Positions 54,792-63,996 of a stretch of DNA of 64,000 bases are shown here, piece after piece. The first letter of the stretch is position 1; each line of letters begins with the position of its first letter. Source of the DNA: JBEVOS01 sp044226655 (GTDB taxonomy: Bacteria > Pseudomonadota > Alphaproteobacteria > Caulobacterales > Aquidulcibacteraceae); assembly GCA_044226655.1 (NCBI GenBank), contig JBGAGO010000005.1, positions 62,001 through 126,000 of the forward strand, in the 5' to 3' direction. A model generated the notes under the pieces. It ran no database searches. It was not told the origin of the DNA and saw only the letters and a list, made by a program, of their open reading frames with translations. The translations under genes and the position numbers were made by a program.

Positions 54792-55493
54792 CTAGGCGGC
54801 GACGTGGAAGAGGGCGCCGATGCCCGCAGTGACAGCCATCGCGACAGCGCCCCAGAACGTCACCCGCGCTACGGCGACAAGCTCTTTCGCGCCGCCCGCC
54901 TTGGCGCCGATCGCGCCCAGCAAAGCGAGCGATGCGAGCGAGGCGATGGTCACGACCAGCCCAAGTTGCGCGTGTGGCGCGAGGTAGGCGGCGAGGAGCG
55001 GCAGCACCGCGCCGGTCGCAAACGTCGCCGCCGAGGTGAACGCGGCTTGGATCGGCCGCGCGGTGGTGACTTCGGAAATGCCGAGTTCATCGCGCGCGTG
55101 CGCGCCCAACGCATCCTTCGCCATCAATTGCGCCGCGACTTCTTGCGCCAGGCTCGGCGTCAAGCCGCGTTCGACATAGATGCCCGCAAGCTCGCGCCGT
55201 TCAGCCTCCGGCATCTCCGCCAGCTCGCGTCTCTCGCGCGCGAGATCGGCGCGCTCGGCGTCGGCTTGCGAGCTGACGGAGACGAACTCGCCCGCCGCCA
55301 TCGACATCGCGCCCGCGACCAAGCCAGCGAGTCCGGCGACGAGGATCGCCTCTTTGCCCGATTGCGCCGCGCTCACGCCGACGATGAGGCTCGACGTCGA
55401 GAGGATGCCATCGTTCGCGCCGAGCACAGCCGCGCGCAGCCAGCCCACGCGTTCAACGAGATGGTGTTCGCGATGTATGCGCGTGCGTCTCAT
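54792..55493 (-). CDS. VIT1/CCC1-family iron/manganese transporter
   Basis: 233 residues with five hydrophobic helices. The start WLRAAVLGANDGILSTSSLIVGV and AGLVAGAMSMAAGEFVSVSSQADAERADLARER are the VIT signature; the acidic cytoplasmic loop (EMPEAERRELAGIYVERGL) binds metal in relatives. It moves Fe2+ or Mn2+ out of the cytosol. It lies 61 bp after the ribonucleotide-reductase-like gene on the same strand and could be cotranscribed, though a palindrome separates them. Confidence 0.93.
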   Translation of the reverse strand: MRRTRIHREHHLVERVGWLRAAVLGANDGILSTSSLIVGVSAAQSGKEAILVAGLAGLVAGAMSMAAGEFVSVSSQADAERADLARERRELAEMPEAERRELAGIYVERGLTPSLAQEVAAQLMAKDALGAHARDELGISEVTTARPIQAAFTSAATFATGAVLPLLAAYLAPHAQLGLVVTIASLASLALLGAIGAKAGGAKELVAVARVTFWGAVAMAVTAGIGALFHVAA

Positions 55494-55513
55494 CGGCGCC
55501 GATCAATGATTGT

Positions 55514-55539
55514 CATCCCGCGCTTGTCGCGCAGGGATG
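55514..55539. repeat. REP-like palindrome between VIT and nrdJ-like genes
   Basis: CATCCCGCGC pairs with GCGC-A-GGGATG around TTGTC: ten base pairs with one bulge. TGTCATCCCGCGC at its edge resembles dispersed palindromes common in alphaproteobacterial intergenic DNA. It has no T-run, so it is not a clear terminator. Confidence 0.5.
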
Positions 55540-55554
55540 CGCGCCAATGCAACC

Positions 55555-58212
55555 CTAGCCGTTCGCTTCTTGCGCGCCGCATGCAGCGCAAACGCCGGAG
55601 GCGGCTTCAACTGTGAAGCAATTGCAGTTCGGACACGGGTCCGCGCGATAAGCCGGGCCCGAATGCGCCTTCTGTGCAGCGGGCTTCGGCGGCTCCTTGC
55701 GCTCTTTCGCTTCAGGCGCGCGCGGCTTCAAGACGACGAGATTGTCGGGCGTGGCGCCGCCGCGCGCGAAGCCGTGACTGATGAGGCGCGCCGCCGTTTC
55801 CGCTTCAACGGCGCGCGAACTCACGCCATCGCTGCGCGCATCGAACGGATCAATGTGCGCGAGATCGCGACGATCGAGATAGGACACGGCCAGTTCGCGG
55901 AAGATGTAGTCGAGGATCGAGGTCGCGTGACGGATCGTGTCATTGCCTTTGACCTCGCCGGCAGGTTCAAAGCGCGTGAACAGGAACGCATCGACATATT
56001 CTTCGAGCGGCACGCCATATTGCAGGCCGATCGAAATCGAGATCGCGAAATTGTTCATCAAGGAACGGAACGCCGCGCCTTCCTTGTGCAGATCAATGAA
56101 GATTTCCCCGAGCGCGCCGTCGTCATATTCGCCGGTGTGCAGATAGACCTTGTGGCCTGCGACCGTCGCTTTCTGGATGTAGCCCTTGCGGCGGTCGGGC
56201 AGGCGCCGGCGTTCGGCGAGCGCGGCCTCCGTCAACGCCGGCGCGATCGGCGCCGGCTGCGGCGCCGCTTCCGGCTCTTCGTCTTCGAGCGATGGCAGCA
56301 CCAGCGCCGCCGCCGGCGCCTGGGCGCGAATGGTGAGGAGGGCGACGCCCGCCCGCGCCGCCCGCGCACAGAATTCGCCGCGCCGCGCCGCATTCGCGGT
56401 CGACAAGGAGAGATCAAGCGCGATTTGGGCGAAGGGAGACGTCGCCTCCGCCATGGCGAGGCGCGCATCGGGCCCAAGCGTCAATTCGGTCGCGAACGCG
56501 GCGACCAAATCGGCAGGCAAGGGCGCGCCGTCGAGCGTGTCGGCGCCCAGCTGCCACGCCTCGGCCGCCGCGATATCGTCTTCACTGAAGCCGAGCGTCT
56601 TGAGCAGATCGCCACGCTTGCCGGCGGCCATGTCGGCCGGCAGGCCAAGCACGCGCTCACACACATCCGCGCCGATGACGAGCGGATGCACGGCCGCGCG
56701 CAGAGTGAAGGCTTCAGCGAGCGCCTCTTCGATCGCTTCGAGCGCGGCGTCGTCGAGGCCCTTGGCGCGCAAGCGTTCGTCATTGACGCCGGGCGAGCCG
56801 CGCAGCGTACGCCGGCCTTCGATATGCGCGCGCGCCGCCTCGATCGCGGCCGGCGCTGCGCCGCGCGCGATCAGTCCTGCTTCGACATCGGCGTTGAGCC
56901 GCTTGCGGAACGCGCCATCCTCGTCCGCCGTGAAAGCTGCGATGCGCGCCACAGGCGCGAGGCCGCAGGAGGCGTCGAGGCGACGTGCGCTGGCGCCATC
57001 GCGTGCAAACGCGATGCGGACCGGCTGCGTCAGCGGCGTGTTGTCTTGCGGCAAGGCGGCGAACAGCGCCTGCGCGCGTCCATGCGCCTGCATGAACGCG
57101 GACGGCGGCGCGTCCAAAGCGGCTGCAGCGGCCTTCGCGGCCTCGAAAGCCTGATCTTCGCCGACGGATTCGCTGAGCGCGGCCGCCTGCGCCAAGGCTG
57201 CGAGCGTCGCGGCGGCGGCGCGCGCGTCGTCCGTGTCATAGCCGAGGCCTGCGCGCATCAGCGTTTGCGCCAAGCCTTCGAGCCGGAGCGTGACGGCGCC
57301 ATGGGGCGCGAGCGCACGCACCAGCGTTCGGACCGCCGCTTCAAAACGCGGCGCGTCGAAGGCGCGATCGAAGAACTTGGTCAGCGCGAGGCTGGCCCCG
57401 AGCGCCTCATCGCTTTCGCCAAGCGCGCCCGTCGCATCGGTCGCGTGCTCTACGCAGAACTCGCCATCCTCGTCGAACGCGGCGGCGATGCGCACGCGCC
57501 GGCGCTCCTGGCGCACGTCGATCGCCGCCGCATAGGCGCCGCGTTGCGCAGCGCCCGAGAGCGCGGCGAGAATGTCTGCGTCGGGCGCGCCCGCCATGCG
57601 CGCCGCCGCGGCCTTGCGCATGACGCTGGGCTGGCGCGCATCGAGCCCGCTGCGCACGCTCTCGATTGCAAGATCGGCCAAAGCCGCATCGAGCGAGCGC
57701 GCGCCTGCGCTCAGCGCTGCGCCCGCGCGCTGACGTGCGGCCTCCGCGGCGCGTAGCTCTTCGCCTGCTTCGGCAGGCGCCGCGACGAGCACGATTGCGC
57801 CGAGTGCGCCGGACGGATCGGCGAGCCGCGCGCTGGCGTCGAGCGCGTCGATAGCGGCCGGGCTCGGCGCGCCCGAGATGGCCAGCCGCGCGCCAAGGTT
57901 GAGGGCGCGCTGCGCGGCGGAGACGAGTTGGGATTCCGGCCCCGTCCAATCCAGCCGGCGCAGCGACGGCGCGGGGGCGCATTCGATCGCACTGCGCACG
58001 ACCGCCGCGTCGAGGCTGGCCTCGCCTGCGCGCAAGAGGGCGATGAGCTCCGGATCGTCAAACGCGGCTTCGAGCAGGGCGAGCCCTTCCTCGATGGACG
58101 GGACGCCGTCGGCATCGGCCTGCGCCAGCCCATCCGCGGCCGCCTGGGCGGCCATGCCCGCGCTCCAACCTTCCGGGGCGATGATGTCGTCGTCGACGTC
58201 CAAGGCGCTCAT
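55555..58212 (-). CDS. Divergent NrdJ-like protein (class II ribonucleotide reductase homologue, probably non-catalytic)
   Basis: 885 residues from ATG 58212 with GGAG upstream. Residues 671-789 are a close copy of the C-terminal TSCPD-type region of B12-dependent Nrd[60 protein letters not shown] and [17 protein letters not shown]. The tail has C860xxC863xC865 and C875xxC878, like the redox/zinc tail of NrdJ. Weaker NrdJ likeness runs upstream ([11 protein letters not shown] near 320; [25 protein letters not shown] near 472; [15 protein letters not shown] near 540). NrdJ enzymes are near 1200 residues. I find no NPCG, no CDTTGIEP, no ISKTINMP and no GTIG block, so activity is unlikely. Long Ala-rich stretches replace them. 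It is an intact frame, not a broken gene. Confidence 0.8.
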   Translation of the reverse strand: MSALDVDDDIIAPEGWSAGMAAQAAADGLAQADADGVPSIEEGLALLEAAFDDPELIALLRAGEASLDAAVVRSAIECAPAPSLRRLDWTGPESQLVSAAQRALNLGARLAISGAPSPAAIDALDASARLADPSGALGAIVLVAAPAEAGEELRAAEAARQRAGAALSAGARSLDAALADLAIESVRSGLDARQPSVMRKAAAARMAGAPDADILAALSGAAQRGAYAAAIDVRQERRRVRIAAAFDEDGEFCVEHATDATGALGESDEALGASLALTKFFDRAFDAPRFEAAVRTLVRALAPHGAVTLRLEGLAQTLMRAGLGYDTDDARAAAATLAALAQAAALSESVGEDQAFEAAKAAAAALDAPPSAFMQAHGRAQALFAALPQDNTPLTQPVRIAFARDGASARRLDASCGLAPVARIAAFTADEDGAFRKRLNADVEAGLIARGAAPAAIEAARAHIEGRRTLRGSPGVNDERLRAKGLDDAALEAIEEALAEAFTLRAAVHPLVIGADVCERVLGLPADMAAGKRGDLLKTLGFSEDDIAAAEAWQLGADTLDGAPLPADLVAAFATELTLGPDARLAMAEATSPFAQIALDLSLSTANAARRGEFCARAARAGVALLTIRAQAPAAALVLPSLEDEEPEAAPQPAPIAPALTEAALAERRRLPDRRKGYIQKATVAGHKVYLHTGEYDDGALGEIFIDLHKEGAAFRSLMNNFAISISIGLQYGVPLEEYVDAFLFTRFEPAGEVKGNDTIRHATSILDYIFRELAVSYLDRRDLAHIDPFDARSDGVSSRAVEAETAARLISHGFARGGATPDNLVVLKPRAPEAKERKEPPKPAAQKAHSGPAYRADPCPNCNCFTVEAASGVCAACGAQEANG

Positions 58213-58261
58213 GGCGGCTCCGCTTGCAGTCGCAACGAGTCTTGCCGCGAACCGCGCATCG

Positions 58262-58277
58262 CATCAATATCTAGTGG
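58262..58277. promoter_or_regulatory. NrdR box 1
   Basis: Core CAATATCTAGTG (58265-58276) fits the published NrdR consensus CwAtATaTwGtg at 11 of 12 positions. It lies 53 bp upstream of the nrdJ-like start. On the minus strand it contains TAGATATTG, which could serve as a -10 element, so binding would block transcription. NrdR represses ribonucleotide reductase genes when dATP/ATP is bound. Confidence 0.65.
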
Positions 58278-58294
58278 CTCGTGAGGTCGCCTTA

Positions 58295-58310
58295 TCCCAA
58301 TATATTGTTT
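58295..58310. promoter_or_regulatory. NrdR box 2
   Basis: Core CAATATATTGTT (58298-58309) fits 11 of 12 consensus positions. Its centre is 33 bp from that of box 1, about three helical turns, the usual spacing of paired NrdR boxes. It is 82 bp before the divergent NDUFA12 gene and upstream of the nrdJ-like gene. Confidence 0.65.
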
Positions 58311-58391
58311 CGCAGGCGCACTGGACGCGCACGGCGCGTTTCTCCATAGTCCGCGCCGCATCACCGCCTCAAAGGACCTCGTATTTCCGCC

Positions 58392-58790
58392 ATGCTCGCG
58401 CGCATTTTTACCTGGTGGAACGGCGCCACGCTTGGCGCGCTGTTCGATATCGGTCGACGGGGCGTTTTCGTGGGCGAGGACGAGCGGGGCAGCAAATATT
58501 ACGAGGAGCGCCGGCCCAGCCTCGACGGCCGCAAGCGCCGCTGGGTGGTTTATTCTGGCCTCGCGGAAGCCTCGCTGGTGCCGCCGGACTGGCACGGCTG
58601 GATCCATCACACGATCGAGGATCCGCCCACAATCGCGCCGCTGAAGCGCCAGCGCTGGGAAAAGCCCCATCAGCCCAATCTGACCGGCACGATTTACGCC
58701 TATCGCCCGCCGGGCTCGCTGGCGCGTAGCGGCGACCGCCCCCATGCGACGGGCGATTACGAGGCCTGGACGCCGGAGGGCGAGCGATGA
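58392..58790 (+). CDS. NADH:ubiquinone oxidoreductase accessory subunit NDUFA12 (B17.2)
   Basis: 132 residues. It matches the small complex I subunit shared by alphaproteobacteria and mitochondria: TWWNGATLGALFDIGRRGVFVGEDERGSKYYEER, RWVVYSGLAEASLVPPDWHGWIHH and KPHQPNLTGTIYAYRPPGSL. It stabilises the peripheral arm on the membrane. It couples to mlaD by ATGA. The gene is divergent from the nrdJ-like gene across 179 bp. Confidence 0.97.
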   Translation: MLARIFTWWNGATLGALFDIGRRGVFVGEDERGSKYYEERRPSLDGRKRRWVVYSGLAEASLVPPDWHGWIHHTIEDPPTIAPLKRQRWEKPHQPNLTGTIYAYRPPGSLARSGDRPHATGDYEAWTPEGER

Positions 58791-59272
58791 ACGAGCGTCT
58801 CGCCGAGACCGTGCTGGGCGCCATCGTCGCCGTCATCGCGGTCGGTTTCTTCATTTTTGCCGCCGCGCAAGCGCGCGCCGGCGGCGGGCAAACCGGGGGC
58901 GTTGAATATTTCGCGCGCTTCCAGCGCGTCGACGGCATCAGCGTCGGCTCTGACGTGCGCGTATCGGGCGTGAAGGTCGGCGCAGTGCGCACCATCGGTC
59001 TCGATCCCGCCACTTACATGGCCAAGCTCACGCTCACCGTGGATCAAAGCGTGCAAGTGCCGGAGGATTCGGTCGCGCGCGTTTCGTCGGACGGCCTGCT
59101 CGGCGGCGCTTACATTTCAATTGAACCGACCGGCGTCGATCCGATCCCGCCGGGCGGCGAGATCGTGAACACGCAGGGCTCGGTCGATCTGCTGACGGTG
59201 CTGGCGTCGGCGGCGCAGAGCATGGGCGGGGGAAACCAAACCGATCATTCGGAGGCTGAACACACGCCATGA
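58787..59272 (+). CDS. mlaD: Lipid-transport MCE protein MlaD
   Basis: 161 residues. One N-terminal membrane helix (about 8-27, AETVLGAIVAVIAVGFFIFAAA), then the MCE domain (YFARFQRVDGISVGSDVRVSGVKVGAV, VPEDSVARVSSDGLLGGAYISIEP). MlaD forms the hexamer that docks on MlaE-MlaF, encoded 40 kb away. It overlaps the next gene by ATGA. Confidence 0.95.
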   Translation: MNERLAETVLGAIVAVIAVGFFIFAAAQARAGGGQTGGVEYFARFQRVDGISVGSDVRVSGVKVGAVRTIGLDPATYMAKLTLTVDQSVQVPEDSVARVSSDGLLGGAYISIEPTGVDPIPPGGEIVNTQGSVDLLTVLASAAQSMGGGNQTDHSEAEHTP

Positions 59273-59637
59273 TGCGCATCCTCTTCGCCGCGCTTGCCTC
59301 CTTCATGCTGTTCGCCGCACCGGCGAGCGCTGCGACCGCCGTTCTGCGCGGGCTCGACAAAGTGACCGGCCACGCGCGCGATTTCGATGCGGCGATCGGG
59401 CGGCCTGTGCGGTTCGGCTCGCTCGAAGTTGTCGCGCGCGCCTGCAACAAGCGGCCCGCCGAAGAAACGCCGGAAGTGTCGATCTACGTTGAAATCTATG
59501 ACACGCCGCCGGCTGCCGAGGGCCAAACCGCCGTGCGCCAGGAAATCTTCCATGGCTGGCTGTTTGCGTCGAGCCCCGGGCTCAACGCCCTCGAACACCC
59601 CGTCTACGATATCTGGGCGATCGACTGCAGAAGCTGA
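59269..59637 (+). CDS. DUF2155 exported protein
   Basis: 122 residues. Signal peptide ([19 protein letters not shown]), then [40 protein letters not shown] and [26 protein letters not shown], the DUF2155 family. Function unknown; it is constantly beside mlaD in alphaproteobacteria. Two conserved Cys may pair. The start is ATG 59269 or 59272. Its last 34 bases overlap the aat 3' end on the other strand. Confidence 0.93.
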   Translation: MMRILFAALASFMLFAAPASAATAVLRGLDKVTGHARDFDAAIGRPVRFGSLEVVARACNKRPAEETPEVSIYVEIYDTPPAAEGQTAVRQEIFHGWLFASSPGLNALEHPVYDIWAIDCRS

Positions 59638-60257
59638 GCGCCGGGCGCATCCTGAGGCAGTCTGAAGAAATCTCCGGGCGCGGCGAGCGCAGCCTGGAGC
59701 CGCTCGTGAAATTGCCGGCGTGAAATTGTCTCCGCGCCGAATTGCTCCAAATGCGCTGTGGTGAATTGCGCGTCGAGCAGCTTGTAGCCGCCTGCGGCGA
59801 GCCGCGCCGCCAGATGCACGAGCGCGGCCTTCGATGCATCGCGCGCGCGTGAAAACATGCTTTCGCCGAAAAACGCGCCGCCCAGCGAGACGCCGTAAAG
59901 CCCGCCGACAAGGTCATCGCCCGCCCAGGTCTCGACGCTGTGCGCATGGCCCCGGCGCGCCAGCGCGATATAAAGCGCGCGCAGGTTCGGGCTGATCCAT
60001 GTCTCTTTGCGCTCGCCATCGCCCGGCGCAGCGCAGCCGGCGATCACCTCGCTGAAACAGCGATCGATGGTGAACCGGAACTTGTCCTGACGAATGGTGC
60101 GCGCGAGCCGATGCGGCACGTGAAAGCGCTCCAGTGGAAACACGCAGCGCCATTCCGGATCGACCAGAAAGAACTCGTCATCGTCGCGCGATTCCGCCAT
60201 CGGGAAGACGCCGCGCCGATAGCAGCCGATCAGATCGTCGATGCCGAAGGAGGGCAT
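59604..60257 (-). CDS. aat: Leucyl/phenylalanyl-tRNA-protein transferase
   Basis: 217 residues. It adds Leu or Phe to proteins with N-terminal Arg or Lys for ClpAP degradation (N-end rule). [42 protein letters not shown] and [20 protein letters not shown] are diagnostic. It lies 50 bp after accC. The 3' overlap with DUF2155 is unusual but both frames are well supported. Confidence 0.97.
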   Translation of the reverse strand: MPSFGIDDLIGCYRRGVFPMAESRDDDEFFLVDPEWRCVFPLERFHVPHRLARTIRQDKFRFTIDRCFSEVIAGCAAPGDGERKETWISPNLRALYIALARRGHAHSVETWAGDDLVGGLYGVSLGGAFFGESMFSRARDASKAALVHLAARLAAGGYKLLDAQFTTAHLEQFGAETISRRQFHERLQAALAAPGDFFRLPQDAPGAQLLQSIAQIS

Positions 60258-60307
60258 AGGGCCAGCTTAGCGCAGGCGACGAAGAAAGAGAGGCCTTTGT
60301 GCGCCGT

Positions 60308-61654
60308 TCACGCCTCTTCGCCGCGCAGAAACTCTTCCAGCCAATGGATGTGATAGGCGCCGTCGATGATGTCGGGCTGCGTCACCAGCTCTTGAAAGAG
60401 CGGAATCGTGGTGTTGACGCCGCTGATATACATCTCCGCCAGTACGCGTCGCAGGCGCATCAGCGCCTCGGGCCGGTCGCGCCCATGCACGATGAGCTTG
60501 CCGATCAGCGAATCGTAATTCGGCGGAATCGCGTAGCCGGAATAGATCGCCGAATCGATGCGTACGCCCGGCCCGCCCGGCGCGTGATAAGCGGTGATCA
60601 CGCCCGGCGAGGGCCGGAAGGTGCGCGGGTCTTCCGCATTGATGCGGCACTCGATCGCCCAGCCTTCGAACGTCACTTCCCTTTGCTTCACGGAAAGCGG
60701 GGCGCCATCGGCGATGCGGATTTGCTCGCGCACCAGATCGAGCCCGGTGATCGCCTCCGTCACCGGATGCTCGACCTGCAGGCGCGTGTTCATCTCGATG
60801 AAATAGAACTCGCCGTCCTCGTAGAGATATTCGACGGTGCCGACGCCGAGATAGCCGAGCTTCTTGATCGCCTTGGCGGTGATGTCGCCGATCCTGGCGC
60901 GGTCTTCGGCGTTGAGCGCGGGCGAGGGCGCCTCTTCGAGGACCTTCTGGTTTCGCCGCTGCAGCGAACAATCGCGCTCGCCCAGATGGATCACATTGCC
61001 GTGGCTGTCCGCGACCACCTGGATTTCGATATGGCGCGGCCGTTCGAGATATTTCTCGATGTAGACCGTGTCATCGCCGAACGCGGCGCGCGCTTCGGCG
61101 CGAGCGGTGGCGAAGGCTTCGCCGATATCGTCGGCGCTGCGGGCCAGCTTCATGCCGCGCCCGCCGCCCCCGGCCGAGGCCTTGATGAGCACCGGATAGC
61201 CGAGCTTCTTGCCGACCTTGCGCGCTTCGTCCTCATCGGCGACGCCGCCATCGGAACCCGGCACGCACGGCATGCCCGACTCGCGCGCGGCCTGCTTGGC
61301 CGTGATCTTGTCGCCCATCATCCGGATATGCTCGGGCTTGGGACCGATGAAGGTCAGGCCGTGCTTCTCGACGATCTCCGCGAATTTCGCGTTTTCCGAG
61401 AGAAATCCGTAGCCGGGATGGATGGCTTGCGCGCCCGTGATCTCCGCGGCCGCGATGATCGACGGGATATGCAGATAGCTCTTGGCCGCCGCGGGCGGGC
61501 CGATGCAGACGCTCTCGTCCGCCAAGCGCACATGCATGGCGTCAGCGTCGGCCGTCGAATGCACGGCGACGGTGGCGATGCCCATTTCCTTGCACGCGCG
61601 ATGGACGCGCAGCGCGATCTCGCCGCGATTGGCGATGAGGATTTTCTCGAACAT
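60308..61654 (-). CDS. accC: Acetyl-CoA carboxylase biotin carboxylase AccC
   Basis: 448 residues. ATP-grasp enzyme that carboxylates biotin on Acc[26 protein letters not shown] at the start, the ATP loop [40 protein letters not shown] and [13 protein letters not shown] are the standard blocks. One base separates it from accB. With AccB it feeds malonyl-CoA to FabD. Confidence 0.98.
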   Translation of the reverse strand: MFEKILIANRGEIALRVHRACKEMGIATVAVHSTADADAMHVRLADESVCIGPPAAAKSYLHIPSIIAAAEITGAQAIHPGYGFLSENAKFAEIVEKHGLTFIGPKPEHIRMMGDKITAKQAARESGMPCVPGSDGGVADEDEARKVGKKLGYPVLIKASAGGGGRGMKLARSADDIGEAFATARAEARAAFGDDTVYIEKYLERPRHIEIQVVADSHGNVIHLGERDCSLQRRNQKVLEEAPSPALNAEDRARIGDITAKAIKKLGYLGVGTVEYLYEDGEFYFIEMNTRLQVEHPVTEAITGLDLVREQIRIADGAPLSVKQREVTFEGWAIECRINAEDPRTFRPSPGVITAYHAPGGPGVRIDSAIYSGYAIPPNYDSLIGKLIVHGRDRPEALMRLRRVLAEMYISGVNTTIPLFQELVTQPDIIDGAYHIHWLEEFLRGEEA

Positions 61655-61655
61655 C

Positions 61656-62150
61656 TTATTCGAGGATGAGCAGCGCTTCGCCGAATTCGACGGGCTGCGC
61701 GTCGGTGACGAGGATGGCGGCGACCTTGCCGGCGCGCGGCGCAGGGATCGGATTGAACGTCTTCATCGCCTCGACGACGAGGATGGTCTGCCCTTCCGCG
61801 ACGCTGTCGCCCACCTTCACGAAAGCGGGCGCGCCCGGCTCGGGCGAAAGATAGGCGGTGCCCACCATCGGCGAGAGCACCGCGTTCGGATTGCTGCGAT
61901 GATCGGCGGCGGCGGGCGCGGCCGCCGGGGCGGGCGCTGCGGACGGCGCGGGCTGCACAGCCGCCGCGGGCGCGGGCGGCGCGATATGAGCGACATGCGC
62001 CACGGGCGCGGCCTGCACCGTCTTGGCCAGCCGCAGGCGCAGCTCGCCTTGTTCGACCTCGATTTCCGTTAGGCCTGTTTCGCTCAGGATCGCCGCCAAT
62101 TCGCGGACCAGATCAGGCTCGATACCGCCGCCATTCTTTTTTTCGGGCAT
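61656..62150 (-). CDS. accB: Biotin carboxyl carrier protein AccB
   Basis: 164 residues. N-terminal [28 protein letters not shown], a Pro/Ala hinge (about residues 55-85) and the biotinyl domain with the target Lys in [14 protein letters not shown] 62150 is used because GGAG lies upstream; ATG 62168 overlaps aroQ and adds six residues. The hinge lets biotin swing between carboxylase and transferase. Confidence 0.97.
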   Translation of the reverse strand: MPEKKNGGGIEPDLVRELAAILSETGLTEIEVEQGELRLRLAKTVQAAPVAHVAHIAPPAPAAAVQPAPSAAPAPAAAPAAADHRSNPNAVLSPMVGTAYLSPEPGAPAFVKVGDSVAEGQTILVVEAMKTFNPIPAPRAGKVAAILVTDAQPVEFGEALLILE

Positions 62151-62164
62151 GGTCGGTCTCCGGC

Positions 62165-62617
62165 TCACGCGCGTTTCAATTCGGCTGCGGCGGCCTGGAT
62201 CGCGAGCTCGTAACCGAGCGGCCCAAGACCGGCGATCACGCCCTTGGCGACGGCGGAGATATAGGACACGTGGCGAAACGCCTCGCGTGCATGCGGGTTG
62301 CTCAAATGCACCTCGTAAACTGGGATCGTGATGGCCTTCACGGCGTCGTGCAGGGCCACCGATGTGTGCGTATAGGCGGCGGCGTTTAGTACAACCGCGA
62401 CGCCCCTGTCTTGCGCCTCATGCAGCCATTCGACGAGTTCGCCCTCGCGCTGGGTCTGGCGGAAGACGATGGAAAGCCCCAGCGCCTGGGCCTGGGCCGC
62501 GCACCGGGCCTCGATCTCGGCCAGGGTCGTGTAGCCGTAAACGGTCGGCTCCCGCTGGCCGAGCAGGTTCAGATTGGGGCCGTTCAGCACGTAGAGCGGC
62601 TTTGCGGAGGCGGACAT
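62165..62617 (-). CDS. aroQ: Type II 3-dehydroquinate dehydratase
   Basis: 150 residues. Shikimate pathway enzyme of the dodecameric type. The start LYVLNGPNLNLLGQREPTVYG holds catalytic residues; NAAAYTHTSVALHDAV and EVHLSNPHAREAFRHVSYI follow. It heads aroQ-accB-accC-aat, an order common in proteobacteria, and is divergent from thiS by 86 bp. Confidence 0.98.
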   Translation of the reverse strand: MSASAKPLYVLNGPNLNLLGQREPTVYGYTTLAEIEARCAAQAQALGLSIVFRQTQREGELVEWLHEAQDRGVAVVLNAAAYTHTSVALHDAVKAITIPVYEVHLSNPHAREAFRHVSYISAVAKGVIAGLGPLGYELAIQAAAAELKRA

Positions 62618-62703
62618 CAGGGTCTCGGAATGGGCCGTTGCGCCGGGGGCGCGAGAGACTTAACTCAAGCCCTCGGGATTGGGCTGGCGCGATAGGACAG
62701 CCG

Positions 62704-62904
62704 ATGCGGCTCTGGGTCAATGGCGAAGCGCGCGAGGCGCGAGCGGGGCAAACCCTCCTCGCCCTGCTCGAAAGTTTGGACATAAACCCCCTCAAAGTGG
62801 CCGTCGAACGCAACCTCGAAATCGTCCCCAAATCGCTCTTCGCCGAGACCGCCCTGGCGGCCGAAGACCGCCTGGAGATCGTCCAATTCGTCGGGGGCGG
62901 TTGA
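62704..62904 (+). CDS. thiS: Thiamine biosynthesis sulfur carrier ThiS
   Basis: 66 residues, beta-grasp fold ending in the required Gly-Gly (EIVQFVGGG). WVNGEAREARAGQTLLALLESLDINPLKVAVERN is typical. Its C-terminus becomes a thiocarboxylate that gives sulfur to the thiazole made by ThiG. A frame extends upstream without conservation, so ATG 62704 is used. No TPP riboswitch is seen in the 86-bp leader. The stop shares one base with the next ATG. Confidence 0.95.
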   Translation: MRLWVNGEAREARAGQTLLALLESLDINPLKVAVERNLEIVPKSLFAETALAAEDRLEIVQFVGGG

Positions 62905-63227
62905 TGAACCGTGTTCAGCGCTTGCTGCGGCAGCCTCCCGAAGTGTTCCCGCGCGCGCTGATGATGTTCCATCAGGACATCCGCTATGAATTGGAAGCTG
63001 GAGAATCGCTTTCGAGTTTGGCGGGAGCCAATCTGGATCGGCCCGAGACAGCGCTTTTACTGCAATATATTGAAACGCTGCTCGCTGAGCCTCGAATTGA
63101 CGACACCGATTTGCGAGCACTCTTCAATCGCAATTGTAGAGATTGGGGCATCACGAATGGCGCCGCGCGCACGTTCTTCACACAGGTCGCGGCGGACTTG
63201 AAGAAAAGGCTCACCGCAAATGTCTGA
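62904..63227 (+). CDS. Probable CdiI-like immunity protein inserted between thiS and thiG
   Basis: 107 residues. The core [31 protein letters not shown] and [14 protein letters not shown], ending [11 protein letters not shown], has the spacing of the short CdiI-type immunity family: HQD near the start, helical middle with LL.EL/YI..LL, then L..LF....C and a final LKKRL helix. I judge the family by pattern, not by search. Codon use is more AT-rich than both neighbours, suggesting transfer. No CdiA toxin or CdiB is nearby. It overlaps thiG by eight bases and thiS by one, so it is expressed with them. Confidence 0.65.
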   Translation: MNRVQRLLRQPPEVFPRALMMFHQDIRYELEAGESLSSLAGANLDRPETALLLQYIETLLAEPRIDDTDLRALFNRNCRDWGITNGAARTFFTQVAADLKKRLTANV

Positions 63228-63996
63228 GCAAGATAAGCTGATCATTGCGGGAAAAGCCTACACCTCCCGGCTCATCGTCGGCACGGGCAAGTATAAGAGC
63301 TACGCCGAGAACGCGCGCGCGGCGGAGGAAGCGGGCGCGGAGATCGTGACGGTGGCGCTGCGTCGCGTGAATGTCGCCGATCCTGGGCAAGACCGGCTGG
63401 TCGATCATCTGGATCAGAAGCGCTTCACCTACCTTCCCAACACGGCTGGCTGCTATACGGCGGATGAAGCGGTGCGCACGCTGCGCCTGGCGCGCGAAGC
63501 GGGCGGCTGGTCGCTCGTGAAGCTCGAAGTGCTGGCCGATCAGAAAACGCTCTATCCCGAAATGGAAGAAACGCTGAAGGCCGCCAAGCTCCTCATCAAA
63601 GAGGGCTTCGAGGTCATGGTCTATTGCAGCGACGATCCCGTCTATGCGCGCAAGCTGGAAGATGTCGGCTGCGCCGCCATCATGCCGCTCGGGTCGCTGA
63701 TCGGCTCGGGTCTCGGCTTACAGAACCCGCTCAACATCCGGCTTATCGTCGAACAAGCCCGTGTGCCCGTCATCGTCGATGCGGGCGTGGGCACGGCGTC
63801 CGATGCGGCCCTCGCCATGGAGCTTGGCTGCGACGGCGTGCTGATGAACACGGCGATCGCCGAGGCCAAAGACCCCATCCGCATGGCGCGCGCGATGAAG
63901 CACGCCGTGATCGCCGGGCGAGAAGCCTATCTGGCGGGCCGGATGCCGAAGAAGCGCTACGCCGATCCGTCGAGCCCGCTCGGCGGCCTGATCTAG
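63220..63996 (+). CDS. thiG: Thiazole synthase ThiG
   Basis: 258 residues. TIM-barrel enzyme forming the thiazole phosphate of thiamine from DXP, ThiS-COSH and dehydroglycine. The Schiff-base Lys is in [33 protein letters not shown] and [16 protein letters not shown] and [30 protein letters not shown] are family blocks. It follows the CdiI-like gene and ends just before the window edge. Confidence 0.97.
   Translation: MSEQDKLIIAGKAYTSRLIVGTGKYKSYAENARAAEEAGAEIVTVALRRVNVADPGQDRLVDHLDQKRFTYLPNTAGCYTADEAVRTLRLAREAGGWSLVKLEVLADQKTLYPEMEETLKAAKLLIKEGFEVMVYCSDDPVYARKLEDVGCAAIMPLGSLIGSGLGLQNPLNIRLIVEQARVPVIVDAGVGTASDAALAMELGCDGVLMNTAIAEAKDPIRMARAMKHAVIAGREAYLAGRMPKKRYADPSSPLGGLI

Noticed and set aside
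55555..58212. Reading the NrdJ-like gene as a pseudogene
   Set aside because: The frame is intact for 885 codons with a ribosome site, normal composition, a preserved C-terminal domain and NrdR boxes. Loss of motifs looks like divergence, not decay.
62618..62703. TPP riboswitch before thiS
   Set aside because: The leader is only 86 bp and lacks CTGAGA and the other conserved TPP-aptamer segments.
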